A DNA stretch of 9,243 bases from an uncultured Aquincola sp. (GTDB lineage: Bacteria; Pseudomonadota; Gammaproteobacteria; Burkholderiales; Burkholderiaceae), in NCBI GenBank assembly GCA_937883885.1, contig CAKZXL010000611.1, positions 1-9,243 of the forward strand. Reading direction: 5' to 3'. The notes beneath the pieces are model-generated. The model was not told the origin of the DNA, ran no database searches, and saw only the letters and a program-made list of their open reading frames with translations. The stretch's first letter is position 1. Every line of letters begins with the position of its first letter. Below, one piece after another: positions 5,151 through 9,243 of the stretch. Both the position numbers and the translations under genes were made by a program.

Positions 5151-5166
5151 TGGCGCGGGCAACACC

Positions 5167-6084
5167 ATGAGCACGACGTACCAACTGTTGGCCATCGGGC
5201 CGGTGCCGGCCGACCTTGTGGGCTCCGCCTGGGGGCCGTTCGTCGTCACCGCCACCACCTTCGAGCAAGCCAATGGCGTGCTGCACCAGCAGGCCTTCGA
5301 CGCGGTGCTGATGACGCTGGACGAAGACGAACTGCAGGAGCTGCCGCTGTGGCCCGCGCTGTCGCATGCGGTGCTGGACGCGGCGGTGCTGGTGGTCACG
5401 CCGCAGGTCTCGCCGCTGGTGGCCATGCGGTTGCTGCAGGCCGGCGTGCAGGACGTGCTGTCGCCCAACGAGCAGGAAACACTGCCCCGCCGCGTGCGCC
5501 TGGGCATCGAGCGCAAGCAGCTCGACCGCAGCGCGCGCAAGGCCCACGCCACCGACCTGGCCACCGGCCTGCCCAACCACGGCCAGCTGCTGGAGCACAT
5601 GACCCACCTGCTGGCGCTGCGCGAGCGTGAGCCGGCGCCGATGGCGCTGGTGGTGCTGCGCATCGAAGGCTTTGCCACCGCCGCCAGCCGGCTGGGGCCG
5701 GAATCGGCCAACGTGCTGCGCCGCAAGGTGGCGGTGCGGTTGCGTGCCAACCTGCGCGCCAGCGACGTGGTGGCCTCGGTGGGGCAGGACGTGTTTGCGG
5801 TGCTGCTGGCCTGGGTGGACGCGCCGGGCGACGTGAGCGGCGTGGTCAACAAGCTGGTGCAGCAGCTGCAGCGGCCCTTCAGCATGGCCGGCGGCGACAT
5901 GGCGGTGGCCGTGAGCGCCGGCGTGGGCCACTACCCCGAGCACGGCAAGGACGCCGGCGCGCTGATGCGCCGGGCGATGGGTCAGGCCACCAGCACCGCC
6001 GCGGTGGGCCGCGCCGGCTTTGCCAACCGCGTGGAGCGAGGCCCCGCGGCTGCCGCCAACGACGAAGACCCTGCTGAAGAGTGA
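5167..6084 (+). CDS. Degenerate receiver-like plus degenerate GGDEF domain protein
   Basis: 305 residues in two parts. Residues 1-115 look like a response-regulator receiver fold (FDAVLMTLDED, LVVTPQVS, LLQAGVQDVLSP), but the usual phospho-acceptor Asp is replaced by Thr near residue 50. Residues 126-290 follow the GGDEF order: ATDLATGLPNHGQLLEHM, ALVVLRIEGFA, VLRRKVAVRLRANLRASDVVA, then VGQDVF at 205-210 in place of GGDEF, and SAGVGHYPEHGKDAGALMRRA. With the signature lost and the metal-binding Asp of the first strand absent, diguanylate cyclase activity is unlikely. A role as a c-di-GMP effector or protein-interaction module is more plausible. No membrane segment is visible. The ATG follows the tRNA terminator by 16 bp and has only a weak Shine-Dalgarno. 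It converges with the LpxO-like gene, 13 bp apart. Confidence 0.8.
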   Translation: MSTTYQLLAIGPVPADLVGSAWGPFVVTATTFEQANGVLHQQAFDAVLMTLDEDELQELPLWPALSHAVLDAAVLVVTPQVSPLVAMRLLQAGVQDVLSPNEQETLPRRVRLGIERKQLDRSARKAHATDLATGLPNHGQLLEHMTHLLALREREPAPMALVVLRIEGFATAASRLGPESANVLRRKVAVRLRANLRASDVVASVGQDVFAVLLAWVDAPGDVSGVVNKLVQQLQRPFSMAGGDMAVAVSAGVGHYPEHGKDAGALMRRAMGQATSTAAVGRAGFANRVERGPAAAANDEDPAEE

Positions 6085-6097
6085 TCGGTCGCGTCCA

Positions 6098-6997
6098 TCA
6101 CCAGAACAGCAGCCACAACAGCCCGACGATCAAGGCCCACTTGCCGGCGTAGTAGAGGCCCCGGTTGCTGGCCTTCAGCGCCTTGGCCTTGAGCCGCCAC
6201 AGGTAGATGGTGGCGAAGGCGCGGTTGAGGCCGCCCACCTGTTCGCCCTCGATGTTCTGGCTGCTGGCCGCCGCCATCACATGCTTGGCGAAGAAGCGGT
6301 TGAACCAGCGCAGCGGCGCGAAGTGCAGCGGCCGCTCCACGTCGCAGAACAGGATCACCCGCTGCTGCTGGGTGGCGTTCTCGGCATGGTGGATGTAGGT
6401 CTCGTCGAACATCACCGCCTCGCCGTCGCGCCAGTGGTAGCGCTGGCCGTCCACCTCGATGTAACAGGCGGGGTCGTTGGGCGTGACCAGGCCCAGGTGG
6501 TAACGCAGCGAGCCGGCGTAGGGGTCGCGGTGCTTGACCAGCGTGGCGCCCGGCGGCAGGCTGGCGAACATCGCCGCCTTGATCGACGGGATCTGCTTGA
6601 GCAGCGCCACCGTCTGCGGACATTGCGCCTGGGCCGAAGGCATGTCCTTGCCGTACCAGCTCAGGTAGAAGCGCTTCCAGCCGGTGCGAAAGAACGAGTT
6701 GAAGCCCACGTCGTTGTAACCGGAGGCGGCCCTTATGCCGCCGCCTTCGGCCAGGCGCATCGCTTCATCGCGGATGGTGTGCCAGTGGGCGGCCAGCGGC
6801 GCCAGCTCGGGGAAGGTCTTGGGGTCGAGGTAGGGCTGCGTGGGCGCGCGGGAGAACAGCACCATCAGGCTGTTCACCGGCGCCAGCAGCACCGTGAAGT
6901 CGAGGGCGCGCTTCAGGCTGAAGCGCACCCGGCCCCGGAAGTGCACATGCAGGGCGGCAAGAACGAAGACAAGCAGCAGAACGTGCCGAAACTCCAT
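6098..6997 (-). CDS. lpxO: LpxO-like Fe(II)/2-oxoglutarate-dependent hydroxylase (aspartyl/asparaginyl beta-hydroxylase family)
   Basis: 299 residues, close to the size of Salmonella LpxO, which hydroxylates a secondary acyl chain of lipid A at the inner membrane using Fe(II), O2 and 2-oxoglutarate. There is a hydrophobic N-terminal segment (residues 5-17) and a hydrophobic C-terminal one (286-299), matching a membrane-anchored enzyme with a cytoplasmic catalytic core. The core shows the iron ligands HRD at 156-158 and a His in IHH at 202-204, with Arg165 (SLRYHL) and Arg213 (QRVILF) as probable 2-oxoglutarate contacts. The ATG at 6997 is 33 bp after the GabD stop on the same strand, so co-transcription is possible although the functions differ. 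Family membership is firm; the lipid A substrate is inferred from length and anchors. Confidence 0.85.
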   Translation of the reverse strand: MEFRHVLLLVFVLAALHVHFRGRVRFSLKRALDFTVLLAPVNSLMVLFSRAPTQPYLDPKTFPELAPLAAHWHTIRDEAMRLAEGGGIRAASGYNDVGFNSFFRTGWKRFYLSWYGKDMPSAQAQCPQTVALLKQIPSIKAAMFASLPPGATLVKHRDPYAGSLRYHLGLVTPNDPACYIEVDGQRYHWRDGEAVMFDETYIHHAENATQQQRVILFCDVERPLHFAPLRWFNRFFAKHVMAAASSQNIEGEQVGGLNRAFATIYLWRLKAKALKASNRGLYYAGKWALIVGLLWLLFW

Positions 6998-7030
6998 GGC
7001 GGCGCAACTTCCGGAAAACGAAAGCCGCGA

Positions 7031-8503
7031 TTATTTCTGGATATCGCCCAGGCAGAGGTACTTGACCTCGATGTAGTCGTCGATGCCATGGTGACTGCCT
7101 TCGCGCCCCAGCCCGGACTGCTTGACGCCGCCGAAGGGCACCTCGGCGGTGGAGATCAAGCCGGTGTTGATGCCCACCATGCCGTATTCCAGCGCCTCAC
7201 CCACGCGGAAGATGCGGCCGATGTCGCGGCTGTAGAAGTAGCTGGCCAGGCCGAACTCGGTGTTGTTGGCCAGCGCAATGGCCTCGGCCTCGGTCTTGAA
7301 GGTGAACACCGGCGCCACCGGGCCGAAGGTTTCTTCACGCGCGCACAGCATGTCGGACGTGGCATGCGCCAGCACCGTGGGTTCGTAGAAGCGGTCGCCG
7401 GTCTTCTTGCCGCCGGTCAGCACCGTGGCGCCCTTGGACAGCGCATCGCTGACATGCGCCTCGATCTTGGTGATGGCCTTGTCCTCGATCACCGGGCCGA
7501 TGGTGACGCCGGCCTCGAAGCCGTTGCCCACCTTCAGGCCCTTGACCTTCTCTGTGAACTTGGCAACGAAGGCGTCGTACACCGTGTCCTGCACGTACAA
7601 CCGGTTGGCGCACACGCAGGTCTGGCCCGCATTGCGGTACTTGCTGGCGATGGCGCCTTCCACCGCGCTGTCCAGGTCGGCGTCGTCGAACACGATGAAG
7701 GGCGCATTGCCGCCCAGCTCCAGGCTCAGCTTCTTGATGGTGGGGGCACATTGCTCCATCAGGATGCGGCCCACCGGCGTGCTGCCGGTGAACGACAGAT
7801 GGCGCACCAGGTCGCTCTTGCACAGCACCTGGCCCACGGCTGAAGAGTTCGTGCTAGTGACGATGTTGAGCACGCCCGAGGGCATGCCGGCGCGCTGCGC
7901 CAGCTCGGCCACGGCCAGGGCCGACAGCGGCGTCAGCTCGGCCGGCTTGATGACCACCGGGCAGCCGGCGGCCAGCGCCGGTGCCACCTTGCGGGTGATC
8001 ATCGCGATCGGGAAGTTCCAGGGCGTGATGGCCGCGCACACGCCCACCGGCTGCTTGAGCACCAGGTAGCGCTTGCCGTTGTCGGTGGTGGGAATGGTCT
8101 CGCCGTACACCCGCTTGGCCTCTTCGGCAAACCATTCGATGAAGCTGGCGCCGTAGCTCACCTCGCCCTTGGCTTCGGCCAGCGGCTTGCCCTGCTCGGC
8201 GGTCATGATGCGGGCCAGGTCGTCGGTGTGCTCGATGATCAGCCGGTACCAGCGCTGCAGGATGGCCGCACGTTCCTTGGCGGTCTTGGCACGCCAGGCG
8301 GGCCAGGCCCGGTTGGCAGCGGCGATGGCCGCTTCGGTGTCTTCGGCGCCCAGGTCGGCCACGTCCACCAGCTTGGCGCCGGTGGCGGGGTCGGTCACGT
8401 CGAAGCGGGCGCTGACGGCCACCCACTGGCCGTCGATCAGGGCGTCGGTCTTGAGCAGCGTGGCGTCGGCCAGCTGGGCCAGCGGAGAGGTGTTGGCGTT
8501 CAT
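7031..8503 (-). CDS. gabD: Succinate-semialdehyde dehydrogenase, GabD type
   Basis: 490 residues of the aldehyde dehydrogenase superfamily, near the 482 of E. coli GabD. It would oxidise succinate semialdehyde to succinate with NAD(P)+, the last step of GABA breakdown. Visible elements: PWNFP with Asn163, Lys186 in IKPAE (cofactor), FTGSTPVG at 238-245, the general base Glu262 in LELGGNAPF, the catalytic nucleophile Cys296 in GQTCVCANR, and the EETFGPV and PFGGVKQSGLGREG signatures. The second Cys two residues after the nucleophile is typical of GabD. The upstream neighbour is a ureohydrolase that could yield putrescine or GABA, which agrees with a role in guanidino-compound catabolism; a related semialdehyde substrate is the main alternative. 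No strong Shine-Dalgarno precedes the ATG at 8503. Confidence 0.93.
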   Translation of the reverse strand: MNANTSPLAQLADATLLKTDALIDGQWVAVSARFDVTDPATGAKLVDVADLGAEDTEAAIAAANRAWPAWRAKTAKERAAILQRWYRLIIEHTDDLARIMTAEQGKPLAEAKGEVSYGASFIEWFAEEAKRVYGETIPTTDNGKRYLVLKQPVGVCAAITPWNFPIAMITRKVAPALAAGCPVVIKPAELTPLSALAVAELAQRAGMPSGVLNIVTSTNSSAVGQVLCKSDLVRHLSFTGSTPVGRILMEQCAPTIKKLSLELGGNAPFIVFDDADLDSAVEGAIASKYRNAGQTCVCANRLYVQDTVYDAFVAKFTEKVKGLKVGNGFEAGVTIGPVIEDKAITKIEAHVSDALSKGATVLTGGKKTGDRFYEPTVLAHATSDMLCAREETFGPVAPVFTFKTEAEAIALANNTEFGLASYFYSRDIGRIFRVGEALEYGMVGINTGLISTAEVPFGGVKQSGLGREGSHHGIDDYIEVKYLCLGDIQK

Positions 8504-8602
8504 GGCGTTGGTGTTGTGGGTGATGCAGGGTGGGGGAACGACTCTACAGGCTGCGCCGGGCCGAGGTGGCGGAAGGGACTGAGCGCCCCCTTGAGCGCAG
8601 CC

Positions 8603-9243
8603 TCACCGCTGCAGCACACCCGGCAGCACGCACAGCATCTCGTACAGCAGGTTGGCGCCCAGCAGCGCAGTGTTGCCGCTGGTGTCGTAGGGCGGCGATA
8701 CCTCCACCAGGTCGCAGCCCACCAGGTTCAGGCCGCGGCAGCCGCGCACGATTTCCAGCGCCTGCGGCACGGTCAGGCCGCCGATCTCGGGCGTGCCGGT
8801 GCCGCCGGCATAAGCGGGGTCGATGCCGTCGATGTCGAAGCTGAGGTAGCAGGGTGCATCGCCGATGGCGGCCCGCACGCGCGCCATCAGCGGCGCCAGC
8901 GACTGCCACCACACCTCGTGCGCCGGCACCACGGTAAAGCCCTGCTGGCGCGGCCAGTCGAAGTCGTCGGCCGCGTAGCCGCTGCCGCGCAGGCCGATCT
9001 GCCAGACCTTGTCGCCTTGCAGCAGGCCTTCTTCCACCGCGCGGCGAAAGGGTGTGCCGTGGGCGATGCGCTCGCCGAACATGTCGTCGTTGACGTCGGC
9101 ATGCGCATCCACATGCACCAAGGCCACCGGGCCATGGCGCTCGGCCATGGTGCGCAGAATGGGCAGCGCGATGGTGTGGTCGCCGCCGAGCGTCAGCGGT
9201 ATGCAGCCGGCGGCCAGCACCGGGCGGTAGAAGTCGGTGATGA
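8603..9243 (-). CDS. Ureohydrolase (agmatinase/guanidinobutyrase family), 5' end cut by window
   Basis: The frame is open at the right window edge, so the N-terminus is missing; 213 codons plus the stop are present. The arginase-family manganese motifs are intact: LTLGGDHTIALP, HVDAHADVND, and SFDIDGIDPAYAGGTGTPEIGG. The C-terminus has VGCDLVEVSPPYD. The enzyme hydrolyses a guanidino group to urea plus an amine: agmatine to putrescine, or 4-guanidinobutyrate to GABA. Both products lead to succinate semialdehyde, the substrate of the GabD-type enzyme encoded 99 bp downstream on the same strand. The sequence does not separate SpeB from GbuA, so no symbol is given. An in-frame GTG at 9220 is internal, since family residues (ITDFYRPVL) continue upstream of it. 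Confidence 0.9.
   Translation of the reverse strand, partial: ITDFYRPVLAAGCIPLTLGGDHTIALPILRTMAERHGPVALVHVDAHADVNDDMFGERIAHGTPFRRAVEEGLLQGDKVWQIGLRGSGYAADDFDWPRQQGFTVVPAHEVWWQSLAPLMARVRAAIGDAPCYLSFDIDGIDPAYAGGTGTPEIGGLTVPQALEIVRGCRGLNLVGCDLVEVSPPYDTSGNTALLGANLLYEMLCVLPGVLQR

Noticed and set aside
4989..5630. A 213-codon plus-strand frame crossing domain V, domain VI and the 3' tRNA half
   Set aside because: It spans a catalytic RNA, a splice site, a tRNA and a terminator, then turns into an Arg/Ala-rich shadow of the GGDEF-like gene in another frame.
6020..7843. A 607-codon plus-strand open frame
   Set aside because: It runs antisense to the LpxO-like and GabD genes, which have intact family motifs. 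Its product is low-complexity and rich in Gly, Ala, His and Arg, typical of shadow frames in GC-rich DNA.
1..9243. CRISPR arrays, IS elements or transposases
   Set aside because: No regularly spaced repeats, no transposase motifs and no terminal inverted repeats were seen beyond the intron parts described.

Overview
The window is GC-rich DNA, probably from the chromosome of a beta-proteobacterium of the Burkholderiales. That assignment is an inference from base composition, from the tRNA-Gly(CCC) sequence type and from the gene families present; no taxonomic marker gene is included. Ordinary chromosomal genes occupy both ends and a large mobile RNA element sits between them.

Left flank, 1-1482, minus strand: the N-terminal half of a twin-arginine-exported NMT1/THI5-like ABC transporter substrate-binding protein, preceded by a LysR-family regulator. 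Two palindromes at the regulator's stop codon lie where a LysR operator for the transporter gene would be expected.

Centre, 1487-5116, plus strand: a tRNA-Gly(CCC) gene split in its anticodon stem, after tRNA position 40, by a 3556-bp group II intron (1526-5081). The 5' GTGCG end, an EBS1 loop that pairs with the tRNA anticodon arm, a canonical 34-nt domain V, a domain VI with a bulged A, and the terminal AC are all visible. The intron encodes a reverse transcriptase/maturase/HNH protein. It also carries two things not expected in an ordinary group II intron: a complete, structurally sound second tRNA-Gly(CCC) gene directly in front of the maturase, and behind the maturase a gene for a SeqA-N-like plus RAMA-domain protein with its own promoter-like inverted repeat. 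A possible 73-residue ORF follows. The likely logic is that the intron interrupts an anticodon arm while bringing a replacement tRNA with the same anticodon, so that insertion costs the host little. This composite is the most notable thing in the window. A rho-independent terminator follows the 3' tRNA half.

Right flank, 5167-9243: a plus-strand protein with a degenerate receiver-like domain and a degenerate GGDEF domain, convergent with a minus-strand group of three genes. In transcription order these are a ureohydrolase (agmatinase/guanidinobutyrase type, cut by the window edge), a GabD-type succinate-semialdehyde dehydrogenase, and an LpxO-like Fe(II)/2-oxoglutarate lipid A hydroxylase. 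The first two fit arginine/agmatine or guanidinobutyrate degradation through GABA to succinate.
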